Part shown: positions 26,871 to 36,218 of the stretch, in pieces
Position numbering within the stretch: position 1 is the first letter of the stretch
How the letters are laid out: every line of letters starts with the position of its first letter
NCBI GenBank assembly: GCA_017849455.1
Contig: JAFIGX010000020.1
Span: forward strand, 186,001-250,000
Direction of reading: 5' to 3'
Length of the DNA stretch: 64,000 nt
Source: Pseudobacter sp.
Lineage (GTDB): Bacteria; Bacteroidota; Bacteroidia; Chitinophagales; Chitinophagaceae
The notes under the pieces: model-generated
Databases searched by the model: none
Told to the model about the DNA's origin: nothing
What the model saw: the letters and a program-made list of their open reading frames with translations, nothing else
Made by a program: the position numbers and the translations under genes

Positions 26871-29800
26871 ATGAGTTGTAATTCGTATCATAAGAAATTT
26901 TTGTTCGTTGTGCTGTTGCTCTGTGGTATTCACGGAATATCGGCCCAATCCCCGGACCCCGGCACCTGCTTCATAGAAGCTGAAGATTTCCAGTTCAGGG
27001 GCGGATGGGAACTTAATACCGATGAAACGGGAACAGCTTCCGGTAAGAAAATACTGGCCGTGAAATCAGGAAAAGAACCGGCTGCCGATGCCATGACCGT
27101 GATCCGCATAAAACAGGCAGGACTTTATTTCGTTTGGACACGCTCGCGTGATTATGCTGAGAACAGGCCCGGCACACGCCGTTACAGGGTTCTGGTGAAT
27201 GAAAGTCCTATGGAGCTTGAATCAGGCGCACATCTGAAAGAAGGCTACTATTGGGAGAGAACAGGAAAGGTTTTATTGCAGGCAGGAGAGAACCTGTTAC
27301 AGCTTAAAGATACCAGGAACCAATTTGCCCGTTGTGATGCATTGCTCCTGACAATCCATCAGGACCTCGACCCCAACACGATCGACCTTATCCACTTGCA
27401 AAACTATAGATCGAAGCCGGAGAAGATGGCCACTGCTTTCAGTGCAGAACCATTTGCACCTCCCATAACTATCAGTAAGAATTCCACTGTTGTCGCCACC
27501 ATTGCGAATGATAAGGTCCGGCTGAATATTTTACAGGTCAATACAAAGACCGGCAAACAATTGGTGATGCAAACAAGCATTCGCAATGGCAGGGACTGGG
27601 CACAGCTCGATGCTGGCATCGAAGATAACCGGGTCTTCCTGCTTCGTTCCGCCAATCCGAAAATGACCACCGACAATTATTTTCCCGCATGGAACGGTTC
27701 GCTGAATACCACCCGCTTTACCACGAATGGAAAAACCTATTCAGTCCTCGAACCTGAACATGCGAAGAACCCTTTCTTCTCAGGCTACCTGTTGCCTTGC
27801 TCCATCCAGGATGTTCAAATGATTTCCGACCGTCAACTGAAACTGGTATACAAGGCAGGCAATGACCAGGAGGTAGCAGGTACCTGGGATTTAGGGACGA
27901 ACGATCAGCATTGTACACTCACCCTGCAATACAAGGCAACAGGGGAAGGATATTATAGTTTCGTGGTGGAGGCCCTGCAGTCGCTCCCTCCTGCGCAGGT
28001 AAGCCAGGTGCAGCTTGCGCCCATGTTCCAGTATCAACGAATTCCCGAACAGCCTGTAATGCTCACCGGTGTGTTGACACCACAACCTACCGCTATCGTG
28101 GAAACGAAAAAGGATAAGCAGGCATTCAGCTATTATGTAGCGGCCGCACCGGAAAGCTTTCCGGTAGACTGGGGCTCCAACAGTACTGCGCGTATCGGCT
28201 TCTCTATTAAAAATGAAAGGAACGAAGTGCAGCCTGTTGCATTCGCACCTGTTCCGGGATTGGCCGATTCGAAATTATTGGCAGGGCAAACCCTGCAACG
28301 CTCATTCGTGATCGGCGCTGTCCAATCCTCCTGGAATGATGCATTGGCCTATATCTCGTCGGAGATCTATAAAGTGCAGGATTATCGATCACAGGAAAAA
28401 CGCTCATTGACGGAAACGGCTTTCAGTATCATCGACCTGCTGAAAAATGATACGGCTGCAGGCTGGAGCCCGGAACTGAAAGGATTCTATGATATCGAAG
28501 GCGATCCCAAAGTGGCGCCTACGGTGGCTCAATCATCACCGCTCACCATCCTGTCCGCGGCTGTGATCACCGGAGATGAGGCATTGTACAAACAGCGGGC
28601 GTTACCCACGATCGAATATACTTTATCCCGCAGCGGTTTCCGCTGGGCCCAGGCAATGGGTAGTCCGCATATCCCTAACAGTAAGATGCTGGAGTTGAGC
28701 CCTTACGGTAAGCAATTCAACACAGCTTATTTTGAAGGGTTGCACCGTTTGCTCAACGATGCCAACCCCTGGCTCGAATCAGTGGCGATGCCCGGTAAAC
28801 AACCACGCACTGCCAAAGGATACTCTGTAGAGATCCCAGCCTGGACACAGGAGCTGGCGGCTTACCGGCTTACCAAAGACCCTAACTGGCTGGACCGTTC
28901 GGTGCAGCATGCAAAAGAATTCTTACTGAAAGAAGTATATGGCCCATCTGCAAGCCGGATAGGGATCGATCCATTTTATAACACGGCCTTTTACCCATAC
29001 TGGTGGGATTTGATCGATCTACATGAATCGATCGCCGGGCACTTCTCCAATAGCACTCGACAAACCAATGACAGTACTTTCCTGAAAGCTGCGGCTTATT
29101 CGGCATTCTTCACCATTGCCGGAATACGTTCTTACCCGATGGTAAAAAATGAATGGCAAACCATTCACCCCGGAAATGTATACAATGGCAATACCACTTT
29201 ATGGTGGAAAGGTGGGCAGCGTTACCGGCTAGGGTTCCCAAGAACACCAGGAGATGCCCCTGAGAAAAAAGTTCCGCAGTCCCTCGTATCACCCGTGGGG
29301 TTGGGACTTGAACAGCCGATCACTTTTTTCCAGTCGGACGGCAGACCGGTGAGGCATATCTTCATGTCGAACTGGGCGCCCCATCTGGTAAGGATCTTTC
29401 AGTACGATCATCGCGCCATTTTCAATGTATATGCGCGCAATGGCATCATCGGCCGTTACACCAACTATCCCGGATATTATGCTACCGGGTACTCGGATAT
29501 TACTATGCAGCCCGATTTCCCCTACAAAGGGCCCGATATCAGTTCTATCTACTATCATCATATCCCACCGCATCTTTCCTTTACGCTGGATTTTCTCATC
29601 ACGGAAGCAATCCAGCGTTCATCCGGAAAGGTTAGTTTCCCCTGGGGAAAGCAGGAAGGATTTGTGTGGTTCAATAACCGCGTATTCGGGGCCGGCCACG
29701 GTACTGTATTGCACGATACGGCAGTGAAACTTTGGATGAAGAAGGGATTGATACAACTGAACAGGCCCGAACTGAATTATATTACCGGCATTTCAGAAAA

Positions 29801-30350
29801 ATATTTCTGGATCATCCTGCTGAATGAAGCTACTGAAGAATTACCGGCAGGCATTCAATTGGGGAGGGAAGTGCCACCGTTCTCCAAAGTCCATTTTTTT
29901 GCATCGGCAGATGATAAGCCCCGCATCATCCCATCTCAAAACAACACCTTGCAGGTGGCTGTTGCCGGCAAAGGCTTTGCGGCCATAGCACTCGAATTGC
30001 AACCGGGTAATGATCATGCTGCCATCAGCCACGCATCCGCGCCTGTAAAGAACGGTATGCAAATGATCGAGCTGGGCGAGCCCTGGGGAAAATGTTATGC
30101 ATTCCGCATCCGCTCACCATTCGGATGGGATTCCTTTTATGCTTATCTAAGCACGCCACCGTTGAATGGGGTGAGTGCAACGATGCAGCTCGATGATCAG
30201 CAAAACCCAAGGAATACAAGAACAGGTTATCCATTTGAATGGTCTTTCCTGCCGGTAGATCCGGCAAAACCTGCCGTGCTTGGGCTCGAATTGAATGCGG
30301 GCAATGGGGCAGTAAAAAAAATACAGGTCCATTTTGAAGGAGCAAAATAA
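26871..30350 (+). CDS. Large secreted protein, unassigned; possible new carbohydrate-active enzyme
   Basis: 1159 residues with a signal peptide (FLFVVLLLCGIHGISAQ). Residues 30-165 look like a beta-sandwich starting CFIEAEDFQFRGGWELN, the way many carbohydrate-binding modules begin. Residues 200-500 are mainly beta. Residues 520-870 are helical with spaced aromatic-rich repeats (FRWAQAMGSPHIP; YFEGLHRLLNDANPWLE; FYPYWWDLIDLHESIAGHF), suggesting an alpha/alpha toroid. Then come FMSNWAPHLVRIFQYDHRA and a final beta region. A beta domain plus toroid plus beta domain is typical of polysaccharide lyases and several glycosidase families, but I cannot name one. It is third in the run, right after SusCD, where a key enzyme is often encoded. 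Confidence 0.6.
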   Translation: MSCNSYHKKFLFVVLLLCGIHGISAQSPDPGTCFIEAEDFQFRGGWELNTDETGTASGKKILAVKSGKEPAADAMTVIRIKQAGLYFVWTRSRDYAENRPGTRRYRVLVNESPMELESGAHLKEGYYWERTGKVLLQAGENLLQLKDTRNQFARCDALLLTIHQDLDPNTIDLIHLQNYRSKPEKMATAFSAEPFAPPITISKNSTVVATIANDKVRLNILQVNTKTGKQLVMQTSIRNGRDWAQLDAGIEDNRVFLLRSANPKMTTDNYFPAWNGSLNTTRFTTNGKTYSVLEPEHAKNPFFSGYLLPCSIQDVQMISDRQLKLVYKAGNDQEVAGTWDLGTNDQHCTLTLQYKATGEGYYSFVVEALQSLPPAQVSQVQLAPMFQYQRIPEQPVMLTGVLTPQPTAIVETKKDKQAFSYYVAAAPESFPVDWGSNSTARIGFSIKNERNEVQPVAFAPVPGLADSKLLAGQTLQRSFVIGAVQSSWNDALAYISSEIYKVQDYRSQEKRSLTETAFSIIDLLKNDTAAGWSPELKGFYDIEGDPKVAPTVAQSSPLTILSAAVITGDEALYKQRALPTIEYTLSRSGFRWAQAMGSPHIPNSKMLELSPYGKQFNTAYFEGLHRLLNDANPWLESVAMPGKQPRTAKGYSVEIPAWTQELAAYRLTKDPNWLDRSVQHAKEFLLKEVYGPSASRIGIDPFYNTAFYPYWWDLIDLHESIAGHFSNSTRQTNDSTFLKAAAYSAFFTIAGIRSYPMVKNEWQTIHPGNVYNGNTTLWWKGGQRYRLGFPRTPGDAPEKKVPQSLVSPVGLGLEQPITFFQSDGRPVRHIFMSNWAPHLVRIFQYDHRAIFNVYARNGIIGRYTNYPGYYATGYSDITMQPDFPYKGPDISSIYYHHIPPHLSFTLDFLITEAIQRSSGKVSFPWGKQEGFVWFNNRVFGAGHGTVLHDTAVKLWMKKGLIQLNRPELNYITGISEKYFWIILLNEATEELPAGIQLGREVPPFSKVHFFASADDKPRIIPSQNNTLQVAVAGKGFAAIALELQPGNDHAAISHASAPVKNGMQMIELGEPWGKCYAFRIRSPFGWDSFYAYLSTPPLNGVSATMQLDDQQNPRNTRTGYPFEWSFLPVDPAKPAVLGLELNAGNGAVKKIQVHFEGAK

Positions 30351-30363
30351 GAATAACAATATC

Positions 30364-32586
30364 ATGTACATGAACAGAGCATTGATAAGAAGCGCTTTCT
30401 TGCTGGCAATTTGCGTTCTATCGCAAATGACGATCGCACAAACGGCTTTCTCCGTGAAGGAAGAAGATAGCATCATTCGGGTGAAGGCGAAGAATTATCA
30501 ACTGGAAATCCGGAAGAATGGATTCAGGTATTCGATCCTGAAAACGGATGGCAGTGTATTACTGGATGCTCATGAGCAGTCGGGGATCACCTACCTGGGC
30601 GTGCCGGTGGTTCAATCGAAACTGATCGGGCAGGATGAACATACACTGCGTTTCGAAACCATCAATACTTTACAGGTAAAGGGCATTGTGACCATCACCC
30701 CTTCAGACCGCTACTGCAAGATGGAGATCAGGATCGGCGATCAACGTTTCAGCGCAAGCATCACTGCCCGTACAAAGGGCCTCTCACCTGTATATGGATT
30801 ATCGGACCATGCAGCAGTACGCGAACATCCTTCCACGGAAGTATCGGGCTATGAGAGTAATTATTTCGGGGCGCTGGCCGATGGCCGTCATACCAGGCTG
30901 GTGAGCAATTTCGTCATCAGTCCGCAGAAAGGCATTGCCTGTGTTCATCTCGAACCCGGCAAAAAAAGATTACGCTTCAGTGCACGCGAGTGGATGCAGG
31001 GGTCAGACAACGCAAATGCCATGCCTGCCCTCTTCTATTTCACCGGCACTCCGCAGGAGATTTACCAGGACTATCTCACTGTACGCAATTTCGAAAAATA
31101 TCCTGTGTATGCACCCAAGTATGAATGGTTTGGTGTGGGTTGGGAAGCATTCGGGGCCCTGGGCTGGATCACCAATCATCAAACCATCAGCGAAAACATA
31201 AATACCTATCTGCAAAAGGGTTTCCCACTGAGCTGGATGGTGATCGGCTCCGGCTTCTGGCCCAATCATGAAGCACGCTTCCAGGCCACTACCAGTTTCG
31301 GATTATGGGATACGGTAAAATATCCGGATCCTTCCGGCCTCATCCATAGTTTTCACGATAAAGGATTGAAAGTGATCCTTGGACTGCGCATCGCATTCAT
31401 CCCTACCGGACCTTATACTGAAGAAGGGATTGCTAAAGGTTATTTCATCAAAAAGGAAGGCAAGGCAAGGATATTCCGCGTGTCGTTCCCCAAGTCCGAT
31501 TGTTATTTTCTCGATGGTAATAATCCCCAAGCCGTAAAATGGTATCTCGGTCTTTGTAAAAAATGGTTATCGTACGGAGTAGACGGATTCAAGGAAGACC
31601 TGTTCGGATATGAGATCACCGATTTTCCCGATTCAAAGCTCAATGCAGTGAATGAAGCGTTGATGAATGATGGTGTGTACGTGATGGGCCGTAATGGATA
31701 CATCAGCTCGCCGATGGACCTTCATCGTTATGAAGATTTCAACTACAACCAGAACCAGGACAGAGGCCCTGTCAATGGTCTTTCGTTTGCTTATAGCGGG
31801 TTCCCTTATGTATACCCGGATATTGTAGGTGGTACCGGCCTGGCTAATAATCTCTTCGGTGATATCGACAAGGAAAAGCTGAAGATATACCTGATGCGGA
31901 ATGCCCGATATGCTTCAGTGAATCCTTCCATGTCTTTCGGATATGGTGTGTGGGAGCTGAACGACCCGCGCGTGCTGCAGGTTTGCCTCGAAGCAGCCCG
32001 CCTGCATGCCCGTCTCCATCCTTATATCTACAGCGAAGCTATACATACCTATGCTACAGGATTTCCCTACACACTAACGCCCCTTCCATTGGCATTCCCT
32101 TCAGATACGCGTGTTCATAACCGGGAGAATGACAAAGTAAGGGGCTACCAATGGATGATCGGTGATGCATTGATGGCTGCTCCATTATATGGTAACGATT
32201 ATGATACTGCCACCCATCGTACCATATATCTTCCCGCCGGAAGCTGGATGGACTATGATAATGGCCGCCTCTACAAAGGCCCGCTGCTATTGGATAAATT
32301 TTATATGCCGGTAGAAAAAACGCCGCTGTTCGTAGGTGGTTCGGGCTTTGTACCGGAGGAAGTGAATGGAAAATTGATGGGAAGGATCTACCCGGTGGGC
32401 TTTGCCGGTACAACGAGTTTCCGCGATAATAAGGCAGGCGTTGGTTCCACCATCCGGTTCCTGAACGGACAATGGAAGGAACCCATCGTGAAAGACCTCA
32501 CCACCGGAAAGACGATCAGGACAAAGCTGGTACGCCATGCTTTCGAATTTGAATTCATTCCAGGACACAATTATGAGATCAGATAG
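30364..32586 (+). CDS. Glycoside hydrolase family 31
   Basis: 740 residues from ATG 30364 (30370 also possible). A signal peptide is present (SAFLLAICVLSQMTIAQ). The N-terminal beta-sandwich precedes a TIM barrel beginning near residue 255 (YEWFGVGWEAFGALGWITNH). The block WLSYGVDGFKEDLFGYE near residue 405 holds the expected nucleophile aspartate (KED); the acid/base region is around YPDIVGGTGLANNLFGD. The C-terminal beta domain includes DALMAAPLYGND and YLPAGSWMDYDNG, hallmarks of GH31. Known activities are alpha-glucosidase, alpha-xylosidase and alpha-galactosidase-like. It starts 13 bp after the unassigned protein and ends with the GH97 ATG directly following its stop. Confidence 0.88.
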   Translation: MYMNRALIRSAFLLAICVLSQMTIAQTAFSVKEEDSIIRVKAKNYQLEIRKNGFRYSILKTDGSVLLDAHEQSGITYLGVPVVQSKLIGQDEHTLRFETINTLQVKGIVTITPSDRYCKMEIRIGDQRFSASITARTKGLSPVYGLSDHAAVREHPSTEVSGYESNYFGALADGRHTRLVSNFVISPQKGIACVHLEPGKKRLRFSAREWMQGSDNANAMPALFYFTGTPQEIYQDYLTVRNFEKYPVYAPKYEWFGVGWEAFGALGWITNHQTISENINTYLQKGFPLSWMVIGSGFWPNHEARFQATTSFGLWDTVKYPDPSGLIHSFHDKGLKVILGLRIAFIPTGPYTEEGIAKGYFIKKEGKARIFRVSFPKSDCYFLDGNNPQAVKWYLGLCKKWLSYGVDGFKEDLFGYEITDFPDSKLNAVNEALMNDGVYVMGRNGYISSPMDLHRYEDFNYNQNQDRGPVNGLSFAYSGFPYVYPDIVGGTGLANNLFGDIDKEKLKIYLMRNARYASVNPSMSFGYGVWELNDPRVLQVCLEAARLHARLHPYIYSEAIHTYATGFPYTLTPLPLAFPSDTRVHNRENDKVRGYQWMIGDALMAAPLYGNDYDTATHRTIYLPAGSWMDYDNGRLYKGPLLLDKFYMPVEKTPLFVGGSGFVPEEVNGKLMGRIYPVGFAGTTSFRDNKAGVGSTIRFLNGQWKEPIVKDLTTGKTIRTKLVRHAFEFEFIPGHNYEIR

Positions 32587-34488
32587 ATGAGATGGCATTG
32601 TACCATATTATTACTTTTCCTGGCTGCAACGACATTGGCAAATATGCCGTCGAAAAAAACTCCGGCTCGGACCGAGCTTCGAAGCCCGGACGGCCGACTG
32701 CGTATGCAGTTATTTACTGCCCCGGGCGGACAATTGATGTATACGCTCCTTACGGGTAAAGCGAATAGTCTCATTGGCCCTTCACCTCTCGGCATACAGG
32801 TAAATAACATTGTTTACGGAACACAGGTATCCGGCATCGGATTGCGGCGATCTCAAACGATCGATGAGCAATACACCACTCGGGGCAAACATGCTGTTGC
32901 CCGAAATTATTGCAGGTACTATACCCTTACTATCGAACAAGGCCATTCGTCATTTATCCTCGAAGTAAAATTATTCAATGATGGTGCAGCCTGGCGATAC
33001 AGGATCGATGAAGGGGGAGAGCATCATGTACACAAGGAACTGACCACCTGGCAATTGCCCGCAGGAAGCAGGGTCTGGTATTTTGAAAGGAACAACGATT
33101 GGAAATTGAAATCATACGCGGGCTTATGGGAGAGTACTGTCGTGGATAGTCTGCCCCTGATCTCCAAACAGGGCCCAGTCCAGGGAAAGCCGCTGGTAGT
33201 GCATGTTCCGGGCAGTCGATACCTGGTCATCACAGAAGCTGCATTATACAATTATAGCGGTCTCCGGTTGAAGGCCATCGGTAACAGGATGGTACAGGCA
33301 AATTTTACGGAGGAGGAGAAAGGATTTACCGTGAAAGGCCCGCTCACGACCCCCTGGAGGGTATTGATCTGTGCGTCCGGTCTCGATGCCCTTGTCAACA
33401 CAGACATCATACAGAACCTTAACCCCGGCCCTGATCCCGCATATTTCCCCGATACATCGTATATCAGGCCGGGCCGTGCTGTGTGGAGCTGGATCACACG
33501 GAATGAACTATACCTCCGTCCATCAGAAGAAAAGAAATTCATCGATGCTGCTGCCAGGCTGCATTTCGAGTATTCGTTGATCGATGATGGGTGGGAAACG
33601 AAATGGCCTGCCAAATGGGAGCAGTTGAAAGAACTTTGCGATCATGCTGCAAAACAAAAAGTGAAGATATGGGTCTGGAAACATTCTGCACAATTGCGTG
33701 ATAGCCTTGTGATGGAAAAATTCCTCGACAGTGTGCAGCAGGCCGGAGCAGCAGGCATCAAGGTGGATTTTATGAACAGTGAGGCGAAACCACTGGTGGA
33801 TTTCGAGATCAGCCTGCTGAAAGCCTGTGCCCGTCGCAAGCTCATGGTGGATTTTCATGGCTGTCAGGCCCCGACAGGAGAGAGCCGCAGCTATCCCAAT
33901 GAGATGACAAGAGAAGGGATACGTGGCATGGAATTGAACATCATGAACGAGCCCATCCCCGCATATCACAATGCAGCCCTGCCTTTCACGAGACTACTCT
34001 GTGGGCATGGAGATTATACGCCGGGATTTTTCAGTAAGCCCGGGCCTACTACCTGGGCCCATCAACTGGCGCTTCTCTATCTCTTCGATTCCCCTTTTCA
34101 ATGTATGGCGGAGAACCCCGCTTTTATCGACGAACATGACCGGCAGAAGATCATGGAACCTTTGTTGCAAACGCTTCCTGTAGTATGGGATGAAACCATC
34201 GTGTTGCCGGGCAGTGAGATCGGCAGACTGGCCGCTTTTGCACGCAGGAAAGGAAATACCTGGTATGTGGCGGTGATCAATGGAACATCATTGCCGGTGC
34301 AGTGGAATTTCCAGGCTACATTCCTCGAAGCAAAACAACGGTATCATGCTACACTGATCGCTGACAATCCCGGCAATGAACAACAGCCTTTATCGGGAAT
34401 TGAAATGTCGATAACCCAAAAATTTTCAACGCAGTTCCTTCTACATGCCAATGGTGGCGCGGTGATCAAAATTGAAAAGACCCTATGA
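32587..34488 (+). CDS. Glycoside hydrolase family 97, retaining type
   Basis: 633 residues; its ATG immediately follows the stop of the GH31 gene. A signal peptide is present (TILLLFLAATTLA). An N-terminal beta-supersandwich (residues 25-285) and a TIM barrel (SWITRNELYLRPSEEKKFID onward) are evident. GIKVDFMNSE near residue 394 places Asp where retaining GH97 alpha-galactosidases have the nucleophile, and TREGIRGMELN near residue 443 is the likely acid/base region. DFHGCQAPTGESRSYPNEM is a further hallmark. Inverting SusB-type alpha-glucosidases use a glutamate instead, so I favour retaining alpha-galactosidase-like action. Metal (calcium) dependence is known for the family. Periplasmic or outer-membrane location is inferred. 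Confidence 0.88.
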   Translation: MRWHCTILLLFLAATTLANMPSKKTPARTELRSPDGRLRMQLFTAPGGQLMYTLLTGKANSLIGPSPLGIQVNNIVYGTQVSGIGLRRSQTIDEQYTTRGKHAVARNYCRYYTLTIEQGHSSFILEVKLFNDGAAWRYRIDEGGEHHVHKELTTWQLPAGSRVWYFERNNDWKLKSYAGLWESTVVDSLPLISKQGPVQGKPLVVHVPGSRYLVITEAALYNYSGLRLKAIGNRMVQANFTEEEKGFTVKGPLTTPWRVLICASGLDALVNTDIIQNLNPGPDPAYFPDTSYIRPGRAVWSWITRNELYLRPSEEKKFIDAAARLHFEYSLIDDGWETKWPAKWEQLKELCDHAAKQKVKIWVWKHSAQLRDSLVMEKFLDSVQQAGAAGIKVDFMNSEAKPLVDFEISLLKACARRKLMVDFHGCQAPTGESRSYPNEMTREGIRGMELNIMNEPIPAYHNAALPFTRLLCGHGDYTPGFFSKPGPTTWAHQLALLYLFDSPFQCMAENPAFIDEHDRQKIMEPLLQTLPVVWDETIVLPGSEIGRLAAFARRKGNTWYVAVINGTSLPVQWNFQATFLEAKQRYHATLIADNPGNEQQPLSGIEMSITQKFSTQFLLHANGGAVIKIEKTL

Positions 34489-34489
34489 T

Positions 34490-36217
34490 ATGAAACCAAA
34501 CCCCATCTATATGAGAAGAATAACAATATTGATCTCCTGTCTGCTGCCAATTATCAGTGGTGCGCAGACTACCGTGCATGTGAAAGATTTCGGCGCCATA
34601 CCCGGCGACGGCCTCGACGATGCTGTGGCGATCCAGAGTACATTGAATTATGCCAAAACCAATAATATCAAAATCGTATTATTCGATACAGGCCGTTATG
34701 ACCTGCTGGTGAAAGCCGCCAGCAGCAGCCTCAACGCGCATTTCGGGTTGACCCAATACAATGGCCTTTCCCTGATCGGCGCCACCTGGCCCGATGGTTC
34801 ACCGGCTACTTCATTGGTAAAGTTCAACCCGCAGGAGAACAATACCAACCTGCCGGGGCACCTGCGGTTCGATAAATGTAACCAGCTTACCATAAAGAAT
34901 TTCTTGATCGATAACAGTCCGCAATACGCCACTGCCGGCAAGGTTGTAGAAAAAGGCAGCAATTATATCAAAGTGGAAATATTCGATGGGCTGCCGTCGA
35001 AAGACAGTATGGGCGCATATTGCGCCAATATCTGGGACTTGTCTACCAAACGTCTGAAACTGGTACCCAGCTTATCTTTCATCACGGACGTAGCTGCCGA
35101 GAACCTGTACTGGCAGAAAGAAGTAGTGGGTGGGAAAACATATATGCGGATGAACAGCACCCGTTTTGCCCAGAGTGTGGACACAGGTGTTGGCCTCTCG
35201 TGGCACTATGGTGCGCAGACCATGTTCCAGCTTGCCCTTAATTTTTGTAACGACCTGCAACTGGAGAATATCAACACGGTCAATATAGCTGGATGGGGTA
35301 TCCATACGGTCGCGTGTAAAAATATAACTGCAAAGAGTATACGATTTTATCCGACCGGTAACCAACTGGCTGTTGGGCCCCGCGATGCCTGGAAGATCAA
35401 TATGAGCAACGGGCAGGTAGTGGTAGACAGCTTCTATGTGGAAGGGGTGCGGTGGGACGGGCAGAATGCGCATGGCGCCTTCCTGACGGTTGCCCAGAAA
35501 AATTCGCCTACCGAAATACGGGTCTGGAAGAAATTCACTACCATCCCCGACTTTATCAATGACAGTATCGGGTTTTGGAATGGGGCCAATGTCGAAAAGC
35601 GGTTCGCCCAAACCTGGCAACAGACCGGCATTTCAGGGGACACCATTTACGGGCTGGTCACCACCAGCACGGCCCTGCCATCTTTTGTAACGACCGGAAC
35701 GAGGATCACTGTCTACGCCTGGGATATGGACCATTATACCCTTAAAAATTCCACCTTTAAAAAGATCGCCGGATGTGCGGGTGTTATCAAGAACGAAAAT
35801 GTAACATTGGAAAACGTGACCTACGATAATATCATGTATCCCGCCATCCTTTTCGGAACGGAAGTGAATGAGGCTACTTTTCCTCAGCAGGTATTACTGA
35901 AAAACTGCACGTTCAATGAATCGGGCTGGGTGAACAGGATCGGCGCCACCGGGCTGGTCGGTATCCGCAATGCCATTACTACTGCCATGACAATAGGTAC
36001 GATCCAATTCGATAGCTGTACTTTTTCCAATGCAGCTACAGGGATCGATGCTGCAGGGATCAAAAATTTGGTGATCACGAATAGTCGTTTTGAATGTGTG
36101 CCCCAACCCTATAAGGTGAACAGCACCAATACCGGCCCTGTCACCTATACGAACAATACTACCGGATGCGGCAGCAGCAGTCTCATCACACGCACGAAAA
36201 AAATGGCTACGAAATAA
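34490..36217 (+). CDS. Right-handed beta-helix protein, pectate-lyase-3-like
   Basis: 575 residues from ATG 34490, one base after the GH97 stop; ATG 34511 gives a tidier signal peptide (RRITILISCLLPIISGAQ). The mature protein opens with VHVKDFGAIPGDGLDDAVAI, the classic start of the pectate-lyase superfamily 3 domain that introduces a right-handed beta-helix. Later come repeated strands with N and T/V stacks (LTIKNFLIDNSPQY, LENINTVNIAGWGIHTV, LKNSTFKKIAGCAGVI). The fold serves lyases and glycosidases (PL and GH28-like), and I cannot assign the reaction. The operon position suggests trimming of the same glycan as GH31 and GH97. Confidence 0.75.
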   Translation: MKPNPIYMRRITILISCLLPIISGAQTTVHVKDFGAIPGDGLDDAVAIQSTLNYAKTNNIKIVLFDTGRYDLLVKAASSSLNAHFGLTQYNGLSLIGATWPDGSPATSLVKFNPQENNTNLPGHLRFDKCNQLTIKNFLIDNSPQYATAGKVVEKGSNYIKVEIFDGLPSKDSMGAYCANIWDLSTKRLKLVPSLSFITDVAAENLYWQKEVVGGKTYMRMNSTRFAQSVDTGVGLSWHYGAQTMFQLALNFCNDLQLENINTVNIAGWGIHTVACKNITAKSIRFYPTGNQLAVGPRDAWKINMSNGQVVVDSFYVEGVRWDGQNAHGAFLTVAQKNSPTEIRVWKKFTTIPDFINDSIGFWNGANVEKRFAQTWQQTGISGDTIYGLVTTSTALPSFVTTGTRITVYAWDMDHYTLKNSTFKKIAGCAGVIKNENVTLENVTYDNIMYPAILFGTEVNEATFPQQVLLKNCTFNESGWVNRIGATGLVGIRNAITTAMTIGTIQFDSCTFSNAATGIDAAGIKNLVITNSRFECVPQPYKVNSTNTGPVTYTNNTTGCGSSSLITRTKKMATK

Positions 36218-36218
36218 A

